A DNA stretch of 18,220 nt. It comes from an uncultured Candidatus Melainabacteria bacterium (GTDB taxonomy: Bacteria > Cyanobacteriota > Vampirovibrionia > Gastranaerophilales > Gastranaerophilaceae). Below the pieces are notes generated by a model. It was not told where the DNA came from. It was given only the letters and a program-made list of their open reading frames with translations, and searched no databases. Location: positions 1-18,220 of the forward strand of contig CAKUZD010000012.1 in the NCBI GenBank assembly GCA_934718275.1, in the 5' to 3' direction. Below, one piece after another: positions 1-6,136 of this stretch (its first letter is position 1; each line of letters begins with the position of its first letter). Position numbers and translations under genes: made by a program.

Positions 1-1
1 T

Positions 2-76
2 CCGGTTGGTGAAGTATCAAAACCGGTTTATACTCAATTTGGCTGGCATTTAATAAAAGTCCTAGATAAAGAATAG
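2..76 (+). CDS. C-terminal end of a parvulin-type (PpiC) peptidyl-prolyl cis-trans isomerase, partial
   Basis: Only the last 24 codons and the TAG stop lie in the window; the gene begins upstream. The reading frame gives GEVSKPVYTQFGWHLIKVLD near its end. The order GE(V/I)SxPV-TQFGWHxIKV is the typical closing strand and helix of the PpiC rotamase domain, where the buried FGWH is characteristic. Proteins of this family catalyse proline isomerisation, usually as secreted or periplasmic folding helpers, but the localisation of this one cannot be judged from the tail. It ends shortly after the domain, so there is no extra C-terminal module. The match is short, so the call rests on motif recognition only. 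Confidence 0.7.
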   Translation, partial: PVGEVSKPVYTQFGWHLIKVLDKE

Positions 77-136
77 GTGTTTATTTTCTTTAGAAGCCTA
101 GATGCAAAGTCTGTATCATAGAAGCCAGTTATGTAG

Positions 137-156
137 GTCGGATTTACTAATCCGAC
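137..156. repeat. Short palindrome, GTCGG family, copy 1
   Basis: A perfect 8-bp stem, GTCGGATT (137-144) and AATCCGAC (149-156), encloses a 4-base loop. It is preceded by GTAG, as is the related palindrome at 386-405, so the two look like members of one REP-like family. It lies 60 bases after the isomerase stop and could also act as a weak transcription end, though no T-run follows. Confidence 0.6.
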
Positions 157-164
157 AATGTACC

Positions 165-259
165 TGTCATTACGAGGAGCGAAGCGACGTAGTAATCTCA
201 TTCATGCAGAAAAATATAATGGGATTGCGACGTTCCGTTATACTCCACTCGCAGTGACA
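165..259. repeat. Interspersed REP-like element, about 95 bp, imperfect palindrome
   Basis: The left arm starts TGTCATTACGAGGAGCGAAG and the right arm ends CTCCACTCGCAGTGACA. Read on the opposite strand, the right arm starts TGTCACTGCGAGTGGAG, so the two ends are imperfect inverted copies. Internal GCGACGTAGTAATCTC and GGGATTGCGACGTTCC continue the symmetry. It is clearly richer in G+C than its surroundings. The form (TGTCATTxCGAGGAGCGAAGCGACG...) is a type of dispersed intergenic repeat seen in many bacterial genomes. It has no coding capacity. Confidence 0.6.
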
Positions 260-385
260 TGAAATAAAAATTTTCCTCCCTTGTGAGACTGTGCCGAACA
301 AAAGGTGACTAAATGTCACGTTTTGTGAGAGGTGATGTAAGGTGGGGGCTAATTTTCATAAAGTATAGGGTTGGTTAGAAAGTAG

Positions 386-405
386 GTCGGGGTACCTACC
401 CCGAC
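386..405. repeat. Short palindrome, GTCGG family, copy 2
   Basis: GTCGGGGT (386-393) and ACCCCGAC (398-405) form a perfect 8-bp stem with the loop ACCT. It has the same GTAG prefix and layout as the palindrome at 137-156. The stretch 77-476 otherwise holds the element at 165-259 and the terminator at 421-455, and no gene is seen in it. Confidence 0.6.
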
Positions 406-420
406 GACGAAAGTATTAAT

Positions 421-455
421 AAAAAAAGACCGAAAAATCAAATTCGGTCTTTTTT
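421..455. terminator. Bidirectional intrinsic terminator
   Basis: The stem GACCGAA (428-434) / TTCGGTC (443-449) has an 8-base loop. It is flanked by seven A on the left and six T on the right, so it can end transcripts from either direction. It lies 22 bases beyond the stop of the minus-strand gene at 477-854, which is probably its main client. Confidence 0.8.
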
Positions 456-476
456 ATGTTTTAAATTATCTTTATC

Positions 477-854
477 CTAACCACCAATTCTCAAAGGTTC
501 GTTTTGCCCTTGTGGAGCTTGTTGTGGCGGTTGGTTGTTATTCATTTTTTCTTGAAGTTTTGCTTGTTTCTTTTGCAATGCCATCATTTTTTTCATTGCT
601 CTTGCTTCGCCTGTCGGTTTGTTGAAGTTTTCAGGGTTAATTGTAATCATTTTTTCCCAACATCCAGGAACATTTGATTTTTCTCCGCAAATGCAGTTTC
701 TCCATGTTTGACCTGATTGTTTGTCAAGTAAAATTGTTACGTTGTTATTACCTGAAATTACTTCATATCTGTTTTCTGGTTCTTGTGTTGCAACTTCTAC
801 AACCAACAAGATTAAAACAATAATTAATAGTGCATTTAAGATTTTATCTTTCAT
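477..854 (-). CDS. Small membrane-anchored protein of unknown function
   Basis: This is a 125-residue protein that I do not recognise as a named family. Residues 5-22 are a strongly hydrophobic segment (ILNALLIIVLILLVVEVA) after a short charged start, which suggests a signal anchor with the rest outside the cytoplasm. Residues 30-70 read like a small beta domain (YEVISGNNNVTILLDKQSG followed by TWR) with cysteines at 54, 56 and 65. Residues 80-110 are Lys/Met/Gln-rich and probably helical, and the tail is Gln/Pro-rich. The start has a good Shine-Dalgarno (AGGAGAG, 6 bases upstream). A promoter reads TTGCCT, 17 bases, TATAAT on the minus strand at 914-886, so it can be transcribed separately from the esterase upstream. 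Confidence 0.75.
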   Translation of the reverse strand: MKDKILNALLIIVLILLVVEVATQEPENRYEVISGNNNVTILLDKQSGQTWRNCICGEKSNVPGCWEKMITINPENFNKPTGEARAMKKMMALQKKQAKLQEKMNNNQPPQQAPQGQNEPLRIGG

Positions 855-885
855 AATTTCTCTCCTATAATTCTAAACTGTGTTT

Positions 886-914
886 ATTATACACGCAAAT
901 TCAACTATAGGCAA
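886..914 (-). promoter_or_regulatory. Sigma70-type promoter for the small membrane protein
   Basis: Read on the minus strand, TTGCCT (914-909) is followed by a 17-base spacer and a perfect TATAAT (891-886). It ends 31 bases before the start codon. The -35 hexamer is identical to that of the tRNA-Glu promoter. Confidence 0.55.
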
Positions 915-937
915 GAGTTCAAAAAAGAATTTTTTTA

Positions 938-1891
938 TTATTTATATAACGCATGCTTCAAAAACTGACAAATTAATTTATAACCGGCATGTGTTGCTTT
1001 ACTTTTTCTCAAAGAGTTTAACATCATAAAATCATGGATTGTGTTGTTAATTCTTACACAAGCAACATCAACATCTGCCTCAACAAGTTTTTGCGCATAT
1101 TCTTCGCCCTCATCTCGCAAAACATCGTTTTCTGCCGTAATAATCAATGTAGGTGGCAAGCCTTTCAAATCATCAATTTCAGCTCTCAATGGTGATACAA
1201 AAATATCTTTTTTCTCATCCTTATTGGAAATATAAGCATCAAAAAAATATTCCATAGCTTTTTTGCTTAACCACGGTCCATCTTTATATTCTCCGTAAGA
1301 TTTTGTGTTCATGCCGATATCACATACAGGATAAATTAACCCCTGAAAACATAGTTTCATATCACTTTCATAATTCAACTTAATCGCTGTAGCAGTTGCT
1401 AAATTTCCTCCTGCGCTATCTCCAATAATGGCTATTTTTTTAGGATTAATCCCATAATCATTTCCATTTTCTCCAAAATATTTAATCGTTTCATAAATCT
1501 GGTTTAGAGCTATAGGATATTTAAACTCAGGTGATCTCGGGTAATTGATAAATGCAACGGCGCATTTGGCATGCTTTGCAATTGTTTTAATCGTCATGTC
1601 ATAAATGTCTGCATCGCCCATAACCCAACCGCCACCGTGACAGTAAATAACAAGTGGCAAAATTTCTGTTTTATATTCTTCCGGTTTAACAAGTCTTACA
1701 CTAATATCGCCAACAGTAGGACTGAAAATTGAAATGTCTTCTACAAAACCTTCTAAATTTTCATAATCTTTTTCTTGCACTTCTGCAAGAAATCTTCTTG
1801 CATCATCAGCCTCCATCTCATAAATAGGTGTTTCGACTTCTAAATTATCAATGAAATTTTTTCCAATATTGTCAAGATGAATATTTTTCAT
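938..1891 (-). CDS. Alpha/beta hydrolase, hormone-sensitive-lipase-type esterase
   Basis: This 317-residue protein has all the landmarks of the HSL (family IV) carboxylesterases, which hydrolyse short-chain esters. The oxyanion-hole motif HGGG is at residues 85-88 and the nucleophile elbow GDSAGG has Ser159. The acidic residue lies in ENDVLRDEG (Asp256), and the catalytic His is in IHDFM (His286). Length is normal for the family. There is no signal peptide, so it should be cytoplasmic; residues 1-60 are the usual helical cap. A Shine-Dalgarno (AGAAAGG) precedes the ATG by about 10 bases. It is upstream of, and co-directional with, the small membrane protein, 83 bases apart. The natural substrate cannot be inferred. 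Confidence 0.9.
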   Translation of the reverse strand: MKNIHLDNIGKNFIDNLEVETPIYEMEADDARRFLAEVQEKDYENLEGFVEDISIFSPTVGDISVRLVKPEEYKTEILPLVIYCHGGGWVMGDADIYDMTIKTIAKHAKCAVAFINYPRSPEFKYPIALNQIYETIKYFGENGNDYGINPKKIAIIGDSAGGNLATATAIKLNYESDMKLCFQGLIYPVCDIGMNTKSYGEYKDGPWLSKKAMEYFFDAYISNKDEKKDIFVSPLRAEIDDLKGLPPTLIITAENDVLRDEGEEYAQKLVEADVDVACVRINNTIHDFMMLNSLRKSKATHAGYKLICQFLKHALYK

Positions 1892-1960
1892 ATTACGAAA
1901 TCCTTTCTAAAAAAAATAGTTTATACCTTTTATATTTTTTTCAGAAAACAAAAAAATTCA

Positions 1961-1990
1961 TTGCCTCAATGTCTATATTTGTACTATAAT
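1961..1990 (+). promoter_or_regulatory. Promoter of the tRNA-Glu gene
   Basis: TTGCCT (1961-1966), an 18-base spacer and a consensus TATAAT (1985-1990) stand about 19 bases before the tRNA. Transcription would start near 1997. Confidence 0.6.
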
Positions 1991-2008
1991 GATTTCGGAA
2001 AAATAAAT

Positions 2009-2083
2009 AGCGGTATCGTCTAGTGGTTAGGACGAGAGATTCTCATTCTCTAAACAGGGGTTCAATTCCCCTTACCGCCACCA
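2009..2083 (+). tRNA. tRNA-Glu (anticodon CTC); carries the left attachment site
   Basis: The gene folds as a complete cloverleaf. The D arm is GTCT/GGAC. The anticodon stem AGAGA/TCTCT holds the loop TTCTCAT, giving anticodon CTC (Glu, codon GAG). The T arm is AGGGG, loop TTCAATT, CCCCT. A CCA is encoded at 2081-2083. The acceptor stem pairs GCGGTA with TACCGC, but the outermost position is A1 (2009) against C72, a mismatch; the mature 5' end could be 2009 or 2010. The T-arm-to-acceptor segment 2064-2079 is repeated exactly at 17820-17835, so the island that follows appears to have entered at the 3' end of this gene and left it intact. Confidence 0.9.
2064..2079 (+). repeat. attL, 16-bp direct repeat inside tRNA-Glu
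   Basis: AATTCCCCTTACCGCC covers the 3' side of the T arm and the acceptor strand of the tRNA. The identical 16 bases stand at 17820-17835 in the same orientation. Integration by tyrosine recombinases into tRNA 3' ends leaves exactly this arrangement, with the complete tRNA on one side and a 3' fragment on the other. Confidence 0.75.
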
Positions 2084-2146
2084 TACAATCTAATATAATT
2101 GTTTGATTTTTAATATTTTTGGTATGTTGGCGGCAGTGAAATTGAA

Positions 2147-2176
2147 CCAATAATTTTTTGACGAAAAAATTATTGG
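2147..2176. repeat. Perfect 13-bp hairpin at the island's left end
   Basis: CCAATAATTTTTT (2147-2159) and AAAAAATTATTGG (2164-2176) pair without mismatch around the loop GACG. Outside it, GAAATTGAACC (2138-2148) is nearly complementary to GGTTCGAATTTC (2201-2212), and CAGTGA (2134-2139) to TCACTG (2220-2225), so a larger folded unit of about 90 bases is possible. Function unknown: it could insulate the island from tRNA transcription or be part of a transposon end. No gene is visible in 2084-2571. Confidence 0.5.
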
Positions 2177-2233
2177 GTTAGCTCTGCATACATATTCGTA
2201 CGGTTCGAATTTCCTATTCTCACTGTAAATAAA

Positions 2234-2441
2234 GTGCAAGTGCGAGATGGGTACATAATCGCTATGACTTCGATATAAAGCCTTTTATGCCGATTTTAAT
2301 AGAATAAGATTTACTTGCACTAGTTGGACTTTATCTGCACTTATTTGTATATTACTTGCACTAAAATTACATCAATTTTAAAATCAAACTCTGAAAGTTA
2401 GCAATATATTTACGCTTTAGCAAAGTATATTTTGTGCAAGT
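2234..2441. promoter_or_regulatory. Array of five ACTTGCAC-like sites, candidate transposase-binding end
   Basis: GTGCAAGT occurs at 2234-2241 and 2434-2441, exactly 200 bases apart. Its complement ACTTGCAC occurs at 2313-2320 and 2354-2361, with a 7-of-8 match ATCTGCAC at 2333-2340. The three central copies are spaced 20-21 bases, two helical turns, and lie in the opposite orientation to the outer two. Clustered sites of mixed orientation before the transposase genes are typical of Mu and Tn7-family ends. The copies could also be operators for the HTH protein encoded just downstream. Confidence 0.55.
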
Positions 2442-2481
2442 AAAAAAGTATTTCCTAATTTGAGATTTGCAAAATTACCTT

Positions 2482-2542
2482 TGAGATTGAGATGACACTT
2501 GACTTCTGTTGAAACAAGAGTAATTAATGTCGTTGTAAAAGG
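2482..2542 (+). repeat. Leader repeat, copy 1 (before the HTH gene)
   Basis: It starts TGAGATTGAGA (2482-2492), contains GAGTAATTAATG (2518-2529) and ends TGTAAAAGG. The same three blocks in the same order and nearly the same spacing occur at 3016-3078 before the transposase gene, with the middle only partly conserved. It ends 29 bases before the start of the HTH gene. Confidence 0.55.
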
Positions 2543-2571
2543 TCTTTAAACAAGATTTAAAAGGGTTTTAA

Positions 2572-2997
2572 ATGAACAAATTACATTTACTTCACGAAGC
2601 AGAAAAATTATACAGCATTGAAAATTTAACGCCAGATATTATTGCTGAAAAATTAAATGTTTCACGCAGAACTGTTTTTAATTGGAAAAAGAAATACAAA
2701 TGGGATAAACCTATCGTTAGAATAAAAGATTTCTCAAAACAATTTGCTGATGATATTTATAACGTTGGCGTGAAACTTCTTACAAAATTAAATGATGATA
2801 TAGATAACAATAGGATTTTAAATAAACATGAAATTTGTGCATTAGAAAATATTATCAAAATTATAAATAAAGAAGAAAAAGAACAAGCAAAAAATTTTGA
2901 TAATTTTTCACATAAAAAGAAACCTGCAAAATTTCTATCACCAGATGTTATTGAAGAAATTAATAGAAAAATATTAGGTTGGAATGGTGCATATTAA
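2572..2997 (+). CDS. Small HTH DNA-binding protein of the transposition module
   Basis: This 141-residue basic protein has a clear helix-turn-helix at about residues 18-38 (DIIAEKLNVSRRTVFNWKKK). The form resembles the N-terminal HTH of phage terminase small subunits and of Mu-family accessory proteins. The rest is Lys/Glu-rich and helical, without a recognisable enzymatic domain. Being first in a run of transposition genes and preceded by a cluster of repeated sites, it is best read as a regulator or end-binding accessory protein; this is inference from position. A Shine-Dalgarno (AAAGGG) precedes the ATG. There is no portal or large-terminase gene nearby, which argues against a true phage packaging role. 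Confidence 0.75.
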   Translation: MNKLHLLHEAEKLYSIENLTPDIIAEKLNVSRRTVFNWKKKYKWDKPIVRIKDFSKQFADDIYNVGVKLLTKLNDDIDNNRILNKHEICALENIIKIINKEEKEQAKNFDNFSHKKKPAKFLSPDVIEEINRKILGWNGAY

Positions 2998-3015
2998 ACT
3001 GTGTCGAATTGTCTC

Positions 3016-3078
3016 TGAGATTGAGACGAAGAGTTGATTTATTTGAGGCAAAGAGTGATTAATGACTGTGTAAAAAGG
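3016..3078 (+). repeat. Leader repeat, copy 2 (before the transposase gene)
   Basis: TGAGATTGAGA (3016-3026), GAGTGATTAATG (3053-3064) and TGTAAAAAGG (3069-3078) repeat the leader at 2482-2542. The last block includes the Shine-Dalgarno of the transposase gene. Repetition before two successive genes suggests a shared regulatory site rather than chance. Confidence 0.55.
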
Positions 3079-3086
3079 AATAAAAC

Positions 3087-4790
3087 ATGGTAGAATTCAC
3101 TCCAGAAAAATCAAAGAAAATAGCACTTGCGAGATTAGATTTACTCAATCAATGGGAAGAATTTCGTAGAAAATCTGATAACAAACTCCAAGCAGATTAT
3201 GATTTTGTAAACTTGCATAATACATCTATTTCACATTTATTTGAAATATTAGGTAAAATCAGTAGAGGAACTCTCCATCGTTGGAAGAATACACTTAACG
3301 GAACAGAAGATTATACAAAACTTGTCCCTCAATATAGATATGCAAAGGTAGATGAATACAGAACTTGTTTAACAGATGAAGAAATTAAAATATTTATGGG
3401 ATTGCTTTTGCACCCCAATAGACTTTGTATAGGTAAAGCGATTGCACTTACAAAATACAAACTTCAACAACAAGGACAATCATATATTCCAGCAGATATT
3501 ACTTTTAGAAAATATGCACATTGGTTCAAGAAAAATAATTATGATAAATGGGTTTTAGCACGAGATGGGGAAAAAGCACTATCCGATAAAGTAGAGCCAT
3601 ATATAAAACGTGATGCAAGTTTATTAGAAGTTGGAGATATTCTTGTAGCTGATGGACACGTTTTAAATTTTAATGTAATTAATCCATTCACGGGTAAACC
3701 CATAAGAGCAACTTTAGTAGGATTTTTAGATTGGAAGTCGACTGCGTTAGTTGGTTACGAAATTATGTTAGATGAAAATACCCAATGTATTGCAAGTGCT
3801 TTAAGAAATTCGATAATAAACCTTGATATGATACCTAAAATAGTTTACCAAGATAATGGTAGAGCTTTTAGAGCAAAATATTTTACTGACGACAAAGGTT
3901 TTACTGAACTTGGTTTTAATGGTCTTTATTCAAAATTAGGTATAGAAACAGTATTTGCTAGGCCATATAATGCCAGAACAAAAGTTATTGAAAGATTTTT
4001 CAAAGAGTTCCAAGAAAGTTTTGAAAAACTTTTACCAAGTTATGTAGGAAGTAATATTCAAAATAAACCCGCCTATATGATGAGAAATGAAAAACTCCAC
4101 AAACAATTACATAATGATTTTGTGCCAACTTTAGATGAAATAATAAAAATGATTGATATGTGGTTGAATTTCAAAAATTCTCAACTTTGTCCGAACGCAC
4201 CAGATAAAACAATAGCAAAAGTTTTAGAGGAAAGAAAACGACAAAATATTGATGTAAATTTACTTGATGATTTAATGCTTGTAACAGAAGTCAAAACAAT
4301 TCAAAGAAATGGTATAAGATTTTTAAACTGTGATTATTTTGATGAACGCCTTTATGGGTTTAAAAGTAAGGTTCTAATTAAATATAACCTCTTTGATTTG
4401 ACTAGTATAAAAGTTTTTACCACAAAAGGTGAATATTTATGTACTGCAGAACGTGTAACTAAAACTCATCCAATGGCAAAATTATTAGGCGATGTGAAAG
4501 ATTTTGAGGACTATAAACAGAAAATTGTTAAACAGCGACAATTGAGAAAGAAAACTATTAACTCTGTAAAACAATATTTAAGTAATGAAGAAGTTAAATT
4601 CATTGAACAGAAAATGGATGAACCAAAAGATGTTGAATTCAAACCGCGTTCAAAATGTGTTCAAAAAATATTCAAGAATAATTCAGAAAAATATGAGTAT
4701 TTAGTAAAAAATGACCCAAATAATTCTTGGATAACAGAGTTTAAAAATAGCAAGGAGTACAAATTACTTTATGAGGAAAATTTTTGTTAA
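3087..4790 (+). CDS. DDE transposase of the Mu/TnsB (rve) superfamily
   Basis: A 567-residue strand-transfer enzyme. The N-terminal 150 residues are helical and probably hold the site-binding HTH domains (for example ISRGTLHRWKN near 58-68). The RNase-H-like core has Asp189 (VADGH), Asp256 (YQDNGRA) and Glu302 (KVIERFF), with the Mu/Tn7-like spacing and the ARPYNARTKVIERFF motif seen in MuA, TniA and TnsB relatives. The basic C-terminal part after about residue 400 (beta-barrel, then Lys-rich helix) should contact the ATPase partner. The gene is intact. Its end overlaps the ATPase start by 20 bases, which indicates translational coupling. A Shine-Dalgarno (AAAAAGG) lies 8 bases before ATG. 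No TnsA-like endonuclease is present, so replicative, Mu-like transposition is the simplest expectation. Confidence 0.9.
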   Translation: MVEFTPEKSKKIALARLDLLNQWEEFRRKSDNKLQADYDFVNLHNTSISHLFEILGKISRGTLHRWKNTLNGTEDYTKLVPQYRYAKVDEYRTCLTDEEIKIFMGLLLHPNRLCIGKAIALTKYKLQQQGQSYIPADITFRKYAHWFKKNNYDKWVLARDGEKALSDKVEPYIKRDASLLEVGDILVADGHVLNFNVINPFTGKPIRATLVGFLDWKSTALVGYEIMLDENTQCIASALRNSIINLDMIPKIVYQDNGRAFRAKYFTDDKGFTELGFNGLYSKLGIETVFARPYNARTKVIERFFKEFQESFEKLLPSYVGSNIQNKPAYMMRNEKLHKQLHNDFVPTLDEIIKMIDMWLNFKNSQLCPNAPDKTIAKVLEERKRQNIDVNLLDDLMLVTEVKTIQRNGIRFLNCDYFDERLYGFKSKVLIKYNLFDLTSIKVFTTKGEYLCTAERVTKTHPMAKLLGDVKDFEDYKQKIVKQRQLRKKTINSVKQYLSNEEVKFIEQKMDEPKDVEFKPRSKCVQKIFKNNSEKYEYLVKNDPNNSWITEFKNSKEYKLLYEENFC

Positions 4791-5451
4791 AACAACTAAT
4801 GTCAAAAGCTTTATAGGTCTTGTTGAAAACCTTTTAAACAAACCAAAGAATATTCCGAAAATGGGACTTGTATATGGAGAGCCGGGACTTGGAAAATCTC
4901 AAACAGCATTATGGTTGGCTTGCAAATATGATGCGATATATTTGAGAGCGACAAATCTTATGACTGGTCGTTGGTTATTAGAAGAAATTGCAAAAGAAAT
5001 GGATGAAATTCCAAAATATTTAACCTCAGGTAATTTTAATTTGATAGTACAAAAATTAAAACAAAAACCTCAACTGATTATTGTTGATGAAATAGATTAT
5101 TTGATGAATAACTTAAAAACGATAGAAATTTTGAGAGATATTCATGATGAAACTAATTGTCCAATAATCTTTGTTGGTATGGGGTTATCTCATAAAAAGT
5201 TGGAACGGTACAAACACCTTTTTGATAGATTTTCAGAAATAGTAAAGTTTGAAACATTTAGTATTAATGATTTAAAACAAATTTTTGAACAATTATCTGA
5301 AATACCATTTACACCCGATGCGATAGAATTTATACATAAAAAATACAATAGATTTCGACAAATTGTTCAGTTGATAAACCGACTTGAAATTGTTGCTAAA
5401 GATAATAATTTAGAAGAAATAACTCTTGATGTAATTAAGGAGATTTTATGA
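4771..5451 (+). CDS. AAA+ ATPase transposition partner (MuB/TniB/TnsC type)
   Basis: This 226-residue protein has Walker A GEPGLGKS at residues 36-43, Walker B LIIVDEID at about 102-109, a sensor-like strand IIFVGMG, and FDRFSEIVKF carrying the likely arginine finger. MuB, TniB and TnsC load on target DNA as ATP-bound filaments and recruit or activate the transposase; size and gene order match this role. The start overlaps the end of the transposase gene, with AAGGAG 13 bases upstream. Its own stop (TGA, 5449-5451) overlaps an ATG at 5448. That ATG was probably the original start of the next gene before a palindromic element entered there. Confidence 0.88.
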   Translation: MRKIFVKTTNVKSFIGLVENLLNKPKNIPKMGLVYGEPGLGKSQTALWLACKYDAIYLRATNLMTGRWLLEEIAKEMDEIPKYLTSGNFNLIVQKLKQKPQLIIVDEIDYLMNNLKTIEILRDIHDETNCPIIFVGMGLSHKKLERYKHLFDRFSEIVKFETFSINDLKQIFEQLSEIPFTPDAIEFIHKKYNRFRQIVQLINRLEIVAKDNNLEEITLDVIKEIL

Positions 5452-5463
5452 ACATAGAAAAAG

Positions 5464-5553
5464 TGGATTTTCGGTAGGGCGCAGTGTGAGCATAGCGAAC
5501 CCAGCCCGTAAGGTGGAGCGGGACGTTACTCCCGCGACAACCCGAATAATCCA
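5464..5553. repeat. GC-rich palindromic mini-element, about 90 bp, at a gene junction
   Basis: The ends TGGATTTTCGG (5464-5474) and CCGAATAATCCA (5542-5553) are imperfect inverted repeats. Inside are a hairpin GCGGGA/TCCCGC (around 5519-5536) and a GGGC/GCCC pair. It stands out as a G+C-rich block in a very AT-rich operon. It is flanked by two copies of ATGAACATAGAAAAA (5448-5462 and 5573-5587). The first copy overlaps the ATPase stop and would give only a 9-codon peptide; the second starts the next gene. A REP- or MITE-like insertion is the best reading; a structured RNA is possible. Confidence 0.6.
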
Positions 5554-5572
5554 AGACAGAAAGGATTTATAA

Positions 5573-6136
5573 ATGAACATAGAAAAACTTGCAAAACATT
5601 TAAAAGAATTTACACTTGATGAAATTAATATGGTTGCCGAATGTGATTGCAAAACAAAGTTTGAACGCCTTTTGAACAGTAATAAAATAGTGTTTGAACA
5701 TGGAATGTATAAATATAAAGAAAACATCAATTCTGAAAATTATGAAATTTTTACTATTGCCAATAAAGTAAATAAAAATATTTCAACTCAAGCAGCATTT
5801 GAAAGATTTTTAAATGATTATGTAAAAAATAATTGCAAACCTGAAACCTATAAGCGGTATTCTTCAGTTATAAAATATCATTTATTGCCTTATTTAAAAA
5901 ATAAATATCTTGCAGAAATTTGCAACAATGATATAAAAGAGCTTTTTAATGAATATAAATTGAAGAAATTACCACCAAAAACAATAAGAAATAATTTGTC
6001 TTTGTTAAATCAAATTATAAAATATTACCAAAATCTCGGAATAATTGATAGAAAATGTGTTTTTCAAGTAAGAAGATTAAACAATAAAAATAAATTTTAC
6101 CTGAACAGGATTATTATTGAAAAAGAATTGTACTAA
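5573..6136 (+). CDS. Small protein with winged-helix-like start and orphan integrase-type core-binding domain
   Basis: 187 residues. Positions 1-50 (LAKHLKEFTLDEINMV..., then a short basic wing ending HGMYKYKE) look like a winged helix. Positions 72-160 (AAFERFLNDYVKNN, TYKRYSSVIKYHLLPYL, LAEICNNDIKELF, TIRNNLSLLNQIIKYY) match the SAM-like N-terminal core-binding domain of tyrosine recombinases. The protein stops where the catalytic domain should begin, and none of the Arg-His-Arg-Tyr residues is present. No catalytic remnant is seen in the next 200 bases. It is the last gene of the transposition operon, so it may be a target-selection or accessory DNA-binding factor, or a truncated integrase. 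The original start was probably ATG 5448. The present one uses AAAGG about 9 bases upstream. Confidence 0.65.
   Translation: MNIEKLAKHLKEFTLDEINMVAECDCKTKFERLLNSNKIVFEHGMYKYKENINSENYEIFTIANKVNKNISTQAAFERFLNDYVKNNCKPETYKRYSSVIKYHLLPYLKNKYLAEICNNDIKELFNEYKLKKLPPKTIRNNLSLLNQIIKYYQNLGIIDRKCVFQVRRLNNKNKFYLNRIIIEKELY

Noticed and set aside
1041..1235. Plus-strand frame of 64 codons inside the esterase gene
   Set aside because: Ser/Thr-rich antisense shadow of a clear alpha/beta hydrolase.
2127..2225. Minus-strand tRNA or tmRNA, suggested by GGTTCAATTTCACTGCCGCCA
   Set aside because: The T-stem does not pair and no D or anticodon arm can be drawn, so it is reported only as a folded unit.
2572..2997. 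Phage terminase small subunit
   Set aside because: The HTH is similar, but no large terminase, portal or capsid gene follows; a DDE transposase and its ATPase do.
5448..5587. Simple transposon target-site duplication of 15 bases
   Set aside because: The repeat does not directly abut the palindromic element on the right (19 bases intervene), so the mechanism is left open.
5446..5730. 94-codon minus-strand frame over the palindromic element and the start of the small DNA-binding protein
   Set aside because: It overlaps two supported plus-strand genes and runs through a structured repeat; no start signal, no known family.
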